Source: Cellulomonas sp. NTE-D12
GTDB taxonomy: Bacteria > Actinomycetota > Actinomycetes > Actinomycetales > Cellulomonadaceae
Length of the DNA stretch: 64,000 nucleotides
Reading direction: 5' to 3'
Assembly (NCBI RefSeq): GCF_027923705.1
Contig: NZ_AP026442.1
Span: 1,922,001 to 1,986,000 of the forward strand
Below, piece by piece: positions 44,856 to 52,699 of the stretch; positions within the stretch are counted from its first letter, which is position 1, and each line of letters begins with the position of its first letter. The notes under the pieces were generated by a model. It was not told the origin of the DNA. It saw only the letters and a program-made list of their open reading frames with translations, and did no database searches. The translations under genes were made by a program, and so were the position numbers.

Positions 44856-45217
44856 TGCGCCGGCTGTTCTGGGTGGGCGTCGGGGTCGCCCTGACGGTGG
44901 TCGTGGTGCGGCAGGGCCGCGCGCTGCTGGAGCGGTACGCGCCACCGGAGGCGACCGCGGCCGTCGCCGGCGCGGGCCGCCTCGCCCGCGCCGCCGAGGG
45001 CGCACGCAGGGAGTTCGCGGCCGGGTTCGCCGAGCGGGAGCGTGCGCTGCGCGAGGCGCTGGTGGGCGACGTCGACGTCGACAAGCTGCGCGCCGAGGCA
45101 CCTGCCCGGCGAGCCGCCCTCAGGGAGACGTTCGGCGGCCGCCACGCCGCACCGCCCGAGTGGGCGGAGAACCCGACCGAGGACCCGGACGACGACGACG
45201 GCTACGCCTTCTTCTGA
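44855..45217 (+). CDS. DUF6167-like small membrane protein
   Basis: 120 residues. One N-terminal transmembrane helix (MRRLFWVGVGVALTVVVVR), then a charged helix (FAAGFAERERALREALVGD) and an acidic tail. Resembles the actinobacterial DUF6167 family always found between the DUF948 gene and alaS. Coupled to the DUF948 gene by a 1-nt overlap, so the two probably act together at the membrane. No known function. Confidence 0.7.
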   Translation: MRRLFWVGVGVALTVVVVRQGRALLERYAPPEATAAVAGAGRLARAAEGARREFAAGFAERERALREALVGDVDVDKLRAEAPARRAALRETFGGRHAAPPEWAENPTEDPDDDDGYAFF

Positions 45218-45333
45218 CCCGCCACCGGCTCCTCCGCCACCGCGGCGCCGGTGACGGAACACCGAGACGCCCCGCGACGCTGCACCTGTGAGAACCCGCC
45301 CGCCAACGGGCGCCGAACGACGACGAGGACATC

Positions 45334-48027
45334 ATGCGCACCGCCGAGATCCGCCAGCGCTGGCTCGACTACTTCGAGAGCAAGGGCCACGCCGTCGTGC
45401 CGTCGGTGCCCCTGATCTCCCCGGACCCGTCGATCCTGTTCACCATCGCCGGCATGGTGCCGTTCATCCCGTACATCCTCGGCACCCAGCAGGCGCCGTG
45501 GCCGCGCGTGGCGAGCGTGCAGAAGTGCATCAGGACCAACGACATCGAGAACGTCGGCCGCACTGCGCGGCACGGCACGTTCTTCCAGATGAACGGCAAC
45601 TTCTCGTTCGGCGACTACTTCAAGGAAGGCGCCATCGAGCTGGCCTGGGAGCTGCTGACGGGCTCGCAGGACGAGGGCCGGTACGGGTTCGACGGCGACC
45701 GCCTCTGGGTGACGATCTGGGACCAGGACGACGTCGCGCTCGACTCGCTGCGCCAGGTCGGTGTGGACCCGAGGCACATCGTGCGGCTGCCGCGGGAGGA
45801 GAACTTCTGGGACACCGGCCAGCCGGGTCCGGCGGGCCCGTGCGCCGAGTTCCACTACGACCGCGGTCCGCAGTACGGGCCCGAGGCGGTCGGCGGCACG
45901 GTGGACCCGGGCGGCGACCGGTACATGGAGATCTGGAACCTGGTGTTCGACCAGTTCATCCGTGGCGAGGGCGTCGGCAAGGTGTACCCGCTGGTCGGCG
46001 AGCTGGACAAGAAGGCGATCGACACCGGTGCGGGCCTGGAGCGCATGGCCTTCCTGCTCCAGGACAAGCAGAACATGTACGAGATCGACGAGGTGTTCCC
46101 CGTCATCACCAAGGCGGAGGAGATCTCCGGCCGCCGGTACGGCGCCGACCAGGCCGACGACGTGCGGCTGCGCGTCGTGGCCGACCACGTGCGGTCCGCC
46201 CTGATGCTGATCGGCGACGGCGTGACGCCGTCGAACGAGGGCCGCGGCTACGTGCTTCGGCGCCTGCTGCGGCGCACCGTCCGCTCCATGCGGCTCCTCG
46301 GCGTCCAGGACGCGACACTGCCGCACCTGCTGCCGGTCAGCCGGGACGCGATGAGCGCGTCGTACCCGAACGTCGCCGAGGACTTCAACCGCATCTCCCA
46401 GGTGGCGTACGGCGAGGAGGAGGCGTTCGCGCGCACGCTCGAGTCCGGGACGACGATCCTCGACACCGCGGTGCGCACCGCGAAGGCGAGCGCCGGGACG
46501 GACGTGCCGGTGCTCACGGGCGCCCAGGCGTTCACGCTGCACGACACGTACGGCTTCCCGATCGACCTCACGCTCGAGATGGCGGCCGAGCACGGCGTGC
46601 AGGTGGACGAGGGCGCGTTCCGCTCGCTGATGGCCGAGCAGAAGGCACGTGCCCGCGCCGACGCGCTGGCCAAGAAGACCGGCCATGCGGACACCTCGGC
46701 CTACGCGGACCTGCACGCGAGGCTGTCGGACGAGCACGGCCGTCCCGTGAAGTTCATCGGGTACACCGACACGACGGCGCGCGCGCACGTCGTCGGCCTG
46801 CTGGTCGACGGCGTCCCTGCGCCTGCGGCGGTCGCCCCGGCCGACGTCGAGGTGGTGCTGGACGTCACGCCCTTCTACGCGGAGGCCGGCGGTCAGCTCG
46901 CCGACACCGGAACCATCGTGCTGGACGGTGGTGCCCGCATCGAGGTGGACGACGTCCAGGCGCCCATCAAGGGCCTGAACGTGCACCGCGGGCGCCTGGT
47001 CGACGGCACGGTGACCTTCGGCGAGCCGGCGACGGCGACGATCGACACCGCGAGGCGTCGGGCGATCGCGCGGGCCCACACCGCGACGCACATGGTGCAC
47101 AAGGCGTTGCGCGAGGAGCTGGGCCCGACGGCCACGCAGGCCGGGTCCGAGAACGCGCCGAGCCGGCTGCGCTTCGACTTCCGGTCGGGAGCCGCGGTGC
47201 CCGCGTCCTCCCTGTCGGAGATCGAGGGCCGGGTCAACTCCCGGCTGCAGGACGACCTCGAGGTCACCGACAAGGTGATGGACATCGACGAGGCCCGGGC
47301 GCTCGGTGCCATGGCGCTGTTCGGCGAGAAGTACGGCCGGCAGGTGCGCGTGGTGTCGATCGGCGGCGACTGGTCGCGCGAGCTGTGCGCCGGCACCCAC
47401 GTGCGCCGTTCCGGCGAGCTCGGCCTGGTGACGCTCCTCGGCGAGGCGTCGATCGGCTCCGGCGTCCGGCGCGTCGACGCGCTGGTCGGCGACGGCGCCT
47501 ACGGGTACCACGCCACCGAGCGCGCCCTGGTCGGACAGCTGTCGGGCCTGCTCGGCGCGCGGCCCGACGAGCTGGCCGACCGCGTGTCCGGGCTGCTCAC
47601 GCGGCTCAAGGACTCCGAGAAGGAGCTCGCGAACCTGCGCCAGGGTCAGCTGCTCGCCCAGGCCGGTACGCTCGCGGCCGCCCCGCAGCTGGTGGGCAAC
47701 ACCCGAGTCGTCGTCCACGACGCCGGCGAGGTCGGTTCCGGTGACGACCTGCGCGGCCTGGTCACGGACGTGCGGTCCCGGCTCGGTGAGTCGTCTCCGT
47801 CGGTCGTGGCCGTCGGCGGCGTCAGCAAGGGCCGGCCGGTCGTCGTCGTGGCGACCAATGCGGCGGCCCGCGAGGCCGGCCTGAAGGCGGGGGCCATGGT
47901 CCGCGCCGCGTCGGCGGTGCTGGGTGGTGGCGGCGGTGGTCGCGACGACCTCGCGCAGGGCGGTGGGCAGGAGGCCGCCAAGCTGTCCGAGGCGCTGTCG
48001 GCCGTCGTCGAGGCGGTGCGTGCCTGA
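45334..48027 (+). CDS. alaS: alanine-tRNA ligase
   Basis: 897 residues. Class II catalytic core (FESKGHAVVPSVPLI, ARHGTFFQMNGNFSFGDYFKEG, the KVYPLVGELDKKAIDTGAGLERMA segment), tRNA-recognition domain, editing domain with HTATHM and CAGTH zinc motifs, and the C-Ala domain ending in GGGGGGRDDLAQGGG. ATG 45334 follows a GAGGAC site. Overlaps ruvX by 8 nt. Confidence 0.98.
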   Translation: MRTAEIRQRWLDYFESKGHAVVPSVPLISPDPSILFTIAGMVPFIPYILGTQQAPWPRVASVQKCIRTNDIENVGRTARHGTFFQMNGNFSFGDYFKEGAIELAWELLTGSQDEGRYGFDGDRLWVTIWDQDDVALDSLRQVGVDPRHIVRLPREENFWDTGQPGPAGPCAEFHYDRGPQYGPEAVGGTVDPGGDRYMEIWNLVFDQFIRGEGVGKVYPLVGELDKKAIDTGAGLERMAFLLQDKQNMYEIDEVFPVITKAEEISGRRYGADQADDVRLRVVADHVRSALMLIGDGVTPSNEGRGYVLRRLLRRTVRSMRLLGVQDATLPHLLPVSRDAMSASYPNVAEDFNRISQVAYGEEEAFARTLESGTTILDTAVRTAKASAGTDVPVLTGAQAFTLHDTYGFPIDLTLEMAAEHGVQVDEGAFRSLMAEQKARARADALAKKTGHADTSAYADLHARLSDEHGRPVKFIGYTDTTARAHVVGLLVDGVPAPAAVAPADVEVVLDVTPFYAEAGGQLADTGTIVLDGGARIEVDDVQAPIKGLNVHRGRLVDGTVTFGEPATATIDTARRRAIARAHTATHMVHKALREELGPTATQAGSENAPSRLRFDFRSGAAVPASSLSEIEGRVNSRLQDDLEVTDKVMDIDEARALGAMALFGEKYGRQVRVVSIGGDWSRELCAGTHVRRSGELGLVTLLGEASIGSGVRRVDALVGDGAYGYHATERALVGQLSGLLGARPDELADRVSGLLTRLKDSEKELANLRQGQLLAQAGTLAAAPQLVGNTRVVVHDAGEVGSGDDLRGLVTDVRSRLGESSPSVVAVGGVSKGRPVVVVATNAAAREAGLKAGAMVRAASAVLGGGGGGRDDLAQGGGQEAAKLSEALSAVVEAVRA

Positions 48028-48583
48028 GGTCCCGGCCGAGCCCGTCGTCCGTGGGGTCCGCCTCGCGGTCGACGTGGGTTCGGTCCGCGTCGGCCTGGCG
48101 GTGAGCGACCCGGACGGGCTGGTGGCGACCCCGGTGGCCACCCTCGCCCGGGGCGCCGCTCGCGACGGTCTGCGCGCCGGTGACCTGGTCAGGCTCGTGC
48201 AGGAGGTGGGCGAACGCGGCGCCGCGGTGGTGTACGTGGGCCTGCCCCGGCACCTGTCCGGTGCCGAGGGCGCGGCAGCCGCGGCGGCCCGCGCGTACGC
48301 TGGCACCTTGGCGCAGGCGATCGCACCAGTCCCGGTGCGGCTCGTCGACGAGCGGATGACCACGGTTGCCGCTCATCGGGCGCTGACGGCGTCCGGCAGA
48401 GCCGGGCGCAAGCACCGCGCGGTGGTCGACCAGGCCGCGGCCGTGGTGATCCTGCAGGACGCGTTGGATGCGGAGCGCGCCACGGGCCGTCGGCCCGGGG
48501 AGCGGGTCGAGGCGGACCCGCGACGAGGCGCACTGGGGGGTCCGCAGGAGGACACGACGACTGGTGGAGAGACGCACAGGTGA
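48020..48583 (+). CDS. ruvX: RuvX/YqgF-type Holliday junction resolvase-like nuclease
   Basis: 187 residues from GTG 48020. RNase H-like fold: LAVDVGSVRVGLAVSD (first Asp), VVYVGLPRHLSG, VRLVDERMTTVAAHRAL, and the DQAAAVVILQ end motif. Family members process pre-16S rRNA or DNA junctions. The C-terminal 30 residues are an extra low-complexity tail. The order alaS-ruvX-mltG-aroE is conserved in Actinobacteria. GTGA overlap with mltG. Confidence 0.93.
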   Translation: MPEVPAEPVVRGVRLAVDVGSVRVGLAVSDPDGLVATPVATLARGAARDGLRAGDLVRLVQEVGERGAAVVYVGLPRHLSGAEGAAAAAARAYAGTLAQAIAPVPVRLVDERMTTVAAHRALTASGRAGRKHRAVVDQAAAVVILQDALDAERATGRRPGERVEADPRRGALGGPQEDTTTGGETHR

Positions 48584-49836
48584 GCAACAGCCGAACCGAC
48601 TGGTGGCCGCCCCTCGAGGGGGAGTCGCACGCGACCGGTGAGCCGCAGCCGAGCCACGAGCCGCACGCTCCAGGGGACCTGTTCGGTGCGATCGAGACCG
48701 CTGCCGCGCCATCGGCACGCCGGTCGCGCTCCAGCGCGCGGGCGCACCGCGCGAAGGAGCGCAAGCACCGTCGCCGCCGCACGTTCCTGGTCCTGACCCT
48801 GGCGCTCGCGATGATCGTCGGCGCGGGCTACGTCGTGTACTCGCTGTTCGGCTCGTCCTGGCACCTCGGCTCGTCCAGCGGCGCCGTCTCCGACTACCCC
48901 GGGCCGGGCTACCCGTCGGCCCAGGTCGTGGTCAACGCCGGCGACAGCGGTTCGCAGATCGGCAAGACCCTCGTCGACGCGGGCGTCGTGGCGTCGCAGA
49001 AGGCGTTCACCGCGGCGTTCTCGGCCAACCCGGACGCGGCGAAGATCCAGCCCGGCACGTACAACCTGCTGCTGAAGATGAAGGCGTCCGACGCGGTCAG
49101 CGCCCTGCTCAACCCCGCGAGCCGGGTGTCGATGCGCGTGACGATCCCCGAGGGACAGACGTCCGCGCAGATCCTCGCCAAGGTCACCGAGGTGGCGCTC
49201 ATCCCCGCCAAGGACCTGCAGGCCGCGGCTGCCGACCCGGCCGCCATCGGCCTCCCACCCCAGGCGAACGGCAAGATCGAGGGCTGGCTCTACCCGGCGA
49301 CCTACCAGGTGCAGCCCGGTGAGACCGCCACCGCGGTGCTCAAGCAGATGGTGGCCCAGACCGTCTCGGTGCTGACGGCGAAGAACGTGCCGCAGGACCA
49401 GTGGGAGACCGTGCTGAACAAGGCGTCCCTGATCGAGCGGGAGGCCCGCCGCGACGAGGACCGCCCGATGATGGCGCGGGCCATCGAGAACCGGTTGGCC
49501 CAGGGCATGCCGTTGTCCATCGACGCCTCCGTCGCCTACGGCCTCAACAAGCCGGGGACGCAGCTGACCAACGCGGACATCCAGAACGCCGACAACCCGT
49601 TCAACACCTACAAGCACATGGGGCTACCGCCGACGCCGATCGCCTCGCCCGGCGAGAAGTCGATCGACGCCGTGCTCAACCCCGCGCAGGGCACCTGGTT
49701 GTTCTGGATGACGGTCAACGACGACACGGGCGAGACGAAGTTCGCGACGACGTACGCCGAGCACCAGCAGAACCAGGCGCAGCACGACGCGTGGCTGGCC
49801 AGCCGCGCCTCCAGCACCGCCACCCCGGCCGGCTGA
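48580..49836 (+). CDS. mltG: endolytic murein transglycosylase MltG
   Basis: 418 residues. A cytoplasmic tail of about 65 residues, one transmembrane helix (about 66-88), then the extracytoplasmic YceG-like domain. The catalytic glutamate lies in ASLIEREA; other landmarks are GKIEGWLYPATYQV, LAQGMPLSIDASVAYGLNK and NTYKHMGLPPTPIASPGEKSI. It cuts nascent peptidoglycan strands to end glycan synthesis. Confidence 0.94.
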   Translation: MSNSRTDWWPPLEGESHATGEPQPSHEPHAPGDLFGAIETAAAPSARRSRSSARAHRAKERKHRRRRTFLVLTLALAMIVGAGYVVYSLFGSSWHLGSSSGAVSDYPGPGYPSAQVVVNAGDSGSQIGKTLVDAGVVASQKAFTAAFSANPDAAKIQPGTYNLLLKMKASDAVSALLNPASRVSMRVTIPEGQTSAQILAKVTEVALIPAKDLQAAAADPAAIGLPPQANGKIEGWLYPATYQVQPGETATAVLKQMVAQTVSVLTAKNVPQDQWETVLNKASLIEREARRDEDRPMMARAIENRLAQGMPLSIDASVAYGLNKPGTQLTNADIQNADNPFNTYKHMGLPPTPIASPGEKSIDAVLNPAQGTWLFWMTVNDDTGETKFATTYAEHQQNQAQHDAWLASRASSTATPAG

Positions 49837-49847
49837 CCGGGGGCGGC

Positions 49848-50708
49848 GTGTCGCAGGAGCGCAGGGCGGCCGTGCTGGGCCACCCGGTGGGTCATTCGCT
49901 GTCACCGGTGCTGCACCGGGCCGCCTACGAGGCGCTCGGCCTGACCGGATGGCGGTACGACGCGATCGACGTCACGGAGGACCAGCTCGCGGACGTCGTC
50001 GGCGCGCTGGACGGGACGTGGGCCGGCCTCTCGCTGACGATGCCGCTCAAGCAGACCGTCCTGCGCCTGCTCGACCACGTCGAGCCGCTGGCCGAGACGG
50101 TCGGGGCCGTCAACACCGTCCTGGTGCAGCCCGTCGGGCGCACCGTGAGCCTGACCGGCGCGAACACGGACGTGCACGGGATCGTGGCGGCGCTGCGGGA
50201 AGGGTTCGCCGCGTCGGGACGCGACCTGCCCGCCGGGCCGTCGGCCGCCGTGCTGGGCGCGGGCGCGACGGCGGCGTCGACCCTGGCGGCGCTCGGTGAG
50301 CTCGGGTGCACCGCGCCGACCGTCTACGTGCGGGCCGTCGGCAGGTCGGGGCCGCTGCAGCGCGCGGCCCACCGGATGGGCGTCAGCCCCGTCGTACGCA
50401 CGCTGGACCGTGCCGGGGCGGAGATCGGCGGGGCCGACATCGTCGTCAGCACGCTGCCCGCCGGTGCCGCCGACGCCGTCGCGGACCAGCTCGCCGGCCG
50501 CCCCTCGGGCGTCCTGCTCGACGTCGTGTACGCACCGGCGCGCACCGCGCTCATCGCGGCGTGGGAGACCGCCGGGGGAGTGGCGGTGGGCGGCGCGAGG
50601 ATGCTGCTGCACCAGGCGGCCGAGCAGGTGCGGCTGATGACGGGTCGTCCGGCACCGCTCGCCGCGATGGACGCCGCGCTGCGGGACGCCCTCGCGGCGT
50701 CCGTCTGA
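49848..50708 (+). CDS. aroE: shikimate dehydrogenase family protein
   Basis: 286 residues from GTG 49848. Reduces 3-dehydroshikimate to shikimate with NADPH. Landmarks: LGHPVGHSLSPVLHRAAYEALG, SLTMPLKQT with the catalytic Lys, GAVNTVL, GANTDVHGI, the nucleotide loop VLGAGATAAS and DVVYAPARTAL. In the usual nucleotide loop G-A-G-G-A-A-R the Arg that reads NADP phosphate is not conserved, so cofactor preference may differ. Last gene before the pilus cluster. Confidence 0.92.
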   Translation: MSQERRAAVLGHPVGHSLSPVLHRAAYEALGLTGWRYDAIDVTEDQLADVVGALDGTWAGLSLTMPLKQTVLRLLDHVEPLAETVGAVNTVLVQPVGRTVSLTGANTDVHGIVAALREGFAASGRDLPAGPSAAVLGAGATAASTLAALGELGCTAPTVYVRAVGRSGPLQRAAHRMGVSPVVRTLDRAGAEIGGADIVVSTLPAGAADAVADQLAGRPSGVLLDVVYAPARTALIAAWETAGGVAVGGARMLLHQAAEQVRLMTGRPAPLAAMDAALRDALAASV

Positions 50709-50807
50709 GCCCCGGTTCGCTCCCCGGCCCGGACGCCGGTCGCCCGGCAAGGGTCGCGTCGCCGCGTGAACTTCCCCCGCGGAATCACCCGGACAGGTGT
50801 CCATCTT

Positions 50808-50835
50808 CTCAGGGCGTCGACCTAACGTGCCGATG
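50808..50835 (+). promoter_or_regulatory. sigma-28 (FliA/WhiG)-like promoter of pilB
   Basis: CTCAGG (50808-50813), 16 nt, then CCGATG (50830-50835), preceded by G. The same pattern occurs before pilT, the first pilin and pilM. It resembles TAAAG-N15/16-CCGATAA promoters. Transcription would start near 50842, giving a leader of about 50 nt with a CGAGAGG/CCTCTCG hairpin (50841-50870). Confidence 0.6.
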
Positions 50836-50840
50836 CACGT
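50825..50840. repeat. perfect palindrome overlapping the pilB -10
   Basis: ACGTGC-CGAT-GCACGT, a 6-bp inverted repeat spaced by 4 bases and centred on the proposed -10. It could be an operator. Confidence 0.4.
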
Positions 50841-50894
50841 CGAGAGGGCTGTTCGTCGTGGCACCTCTCGGACCGGCCGTTGAGTGGAGGACGC

Positions 50895-52568
50895 GTGAAG
50901 CAGCTCGGGGAGATCCTGCTCGACGAGGGACTGGTGTCGGAGGCGCAGCTTCTGGCCGCGCTGGACGAGCAGGGCGCGCGGAACCAGTCGCTGGGCCGCA
51001 CGCTCGTGGAGCTCGGCTTCCTCAGCGAGGGTCAGCTGGTCAAGGCCCTCGCGGAGCAGGTCGGGATGCCGTTCGTCGACCTGGACGAGTACCCGGTGGA
51101 CCGGGCAGCCGTCTCCATGGTCCCGGCCGCGTTGTGCCGTCGGTACACCGTCCTGCCCGTCGGCATCCGTGACGGGGCCCTGATGCTCGCGACCGCCGAC
51201 CCGGGCAACGTGGTGGCCGTCGACGACGTGCGCACCGTGTCCGGCATGCAGGTCGTCTCGGTGGTCGCGACGTACGACAACGTGCTGCGCGCCATCGACC
51301 GGTTCTGCCGGGCCGACGACGAGATGGACAGCCTGACCAACGCGTTCGAGGACCAGACCCCCGAGCCCGAGACCGACCTGTCCCGGATGGGCGACTTCGT
51401 CGACGACGACGCCCCGATCGTCCGGTACGTCAACCTGCTGGTCACCCAGGCGATCACCGACCGCTCGTCGGACATCCACATCGAGCCGACCGAGCACGAC
51501 CTGCGTGTCCGGTACCGCATCGACGGCGTGCTGCACGAGGTGCAGCGCTCACCGAAGAACATCCAGGGCGGCGTGATCAGCCGCGTCAAGATCCTCTCGG
51601 ACATCGACATCGCCGAGAAGCGCAAGCCGCAGGACGGCCGCATGTCCGTGGTCCACAACGGGCGCAAGATCGACCTCCGCGTGGCGACGCTGCCCACCGT
51701 GTGGGGCGAGAAGATCGTCATGCGCATCCTGGACAACTCGACCGCGAGCCTGGACCTGCGCGACCTGAGCTTCCTGGAGCACAACTACGAGGCGTACCAC
51801 GCGTCGTACACCAAGCCCTACGGGATGATCCTGGTCACGGGCCCGACGGGCTCCGGCAAGTCGACCACGTTGTACGCGACGCTGAACGCGGTGTCCCGGC
51901 CGGAGATCAACGTCATCACGGTCGAGGACCCGGTCGAGTACCGCCTGCCGAACATCAACCAGGTGCAGGTGAACCCGAAGGCCGGACTGACGTTCGCCGG
52001 CGCCCTGCGGTCGATCCTGCGCTCCGACCCCGACGTGGTGCTGCTCGGTGAGATCCGCGACCACGAGACGGCGCAGATCGCCATCGAGGCGGCCCTCACC
52101 GGCCACCTGGTGCTCTCGACGCTGCACACCAACGACGCGCCCTCGGCGATCACCCGACTGATCGAGATGGGCATCGAACCCTTCCTCGTCGGCTCGGCGC
52201 TGGACTGCGTTGTCGCGCAGCGGCTGGCGCGGCGGCTGTGCGAGAAGTGCAAGGAGCCGTACCGACCCTCGCCGGAGGAGATGGAGTCGGCACGGTTCCC
52301 CTGGATCGCGGGGGAGCCGGTCCCGGAGATCTTCCGGCCCGTCGGGTGCGTCTCGTGCTCGCGCACCGGCTACCGCGGCCGGCTCGCGCTGCACGAGGTG
52401 ATGCGCGTGACCGAGGAGATCGAGCGGCACGCCGTCACCCACTCGTCCAGCGCGGAGATCGCGGCCACCGCGCGCAAGCAGGGGATGATCGCGCTCCGCG
52501 ACGACGGCTGGCACAAGGTCGCGATGGGGCAGACGTCGATCGAGGAGATCCTGCGCGTCGTCGCATGA
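50895..52568 (+). CDS. pilB: type IV pilus assembly ATPase PilB (GspE family)
   Basis: 557 residues from GTG 50895, 4 nt after GGAGG. Hexameric extension motor of the type IV pilus. N-terminal MshEN-like domain (about 1-65) with two tandem motifs (LGEILLDEGLVSEAQLLAAL and LGRTLVELGFLSEGQLVKAL) of the kind that bind cyclic di-GMP in other PilB/MshE proteins. Then the N2 domain, Walker A GPTGSGKSTT, Asp box, Walker B LLGEIRDHETA, His box TGHLVLSTLHTNDA, and the zinc tetracysteine CEKC ... CVSC near the C-terminus. First gene of the pil cluster, preceded by a sigma-28-like promoter. Confidence 0.95.
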   Translation: MKQLGEILLDEGLVSEAQLLAALDEQGARNQSLGRTLVELGFLSEGQLVKALAEQVGMPFVDLDEYPVDRAAVSMVPAALCRRYTVLPVGIRDGALMLATADPGNVVAVDDVRTVSGMQVVSVVATYDNVLRAIDRFCRADDEMDSLTNAFEDQTPEPETDLSRMGDFVDDDAPIVRYVNLLVTQAITDRSSDIHIEPTEHDLRVRYRIDGVLHEVQRSPKNIQGGVISRVKILSDIDIAEKRKPQDGRMSVVHNGRKIDLRVATLPTVWGEKIVMRILDNSTASLDLRDLSFLEHNYEAYHASYTKPYGMILVTGPTGSGKSTTLYATLNAVSRPEINVITVEDPVEYRLPNINQVQVNPKAGLTFAGALRSILRSDPDVVLLGEIRDHETAQIAIEAALTGHLVLSTLHTNDAPSAITRLIEMGIEPFLVGSALDCVVAQRLARRLCEKCKEPYRPSPEEMESARFPWIAGEPVPEIFRPVGCVSCSRTGYRGRLALHEVMRVTEEIERHAVTHSSSAEIAATARKQGMIALRDDGWHKVAMGQTSIEEILRVVA

Positions 52569-52616
52569 CGCGGTGACGGGCACGACGAGCGTCCGACGAC
52601 TGGACCGGTCGCAGGG

Positions 52617-52644
52617 GTCAAGCACTCGTCGTCCGATGCCGATG
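52617..52644 (+). promoter_or_regulatory. sigma-28-like promoter of pilT
   Basis: GTCAAG (52617-52622), 16 nt, then CCGATG (52639-52644) preceded by G. It sits in the 131-nt gap between pilB and pilT and gives a leader of about 48 nt. Confidence 0.6.
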
Positions 52645-52699
52645 CAGCATCCGAGCGGATCTGCGCGCGCTCGCGCGCCGAGCAAGTGGAGGCGATGAC

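Noticed and set aside
45202..48363. Over 1000-codon open frame antisense to alaS
   Set aside because: Shadow frame; the protein is His/Val/Arg-rich without any domain, while alaS on the other strand is full length.
50709..50894. Cyclic di-GMP (GEMM) riboswitch before pilB
   Set aside because: Conserved GEMM core sequences are absent; only simple hairpins are present.
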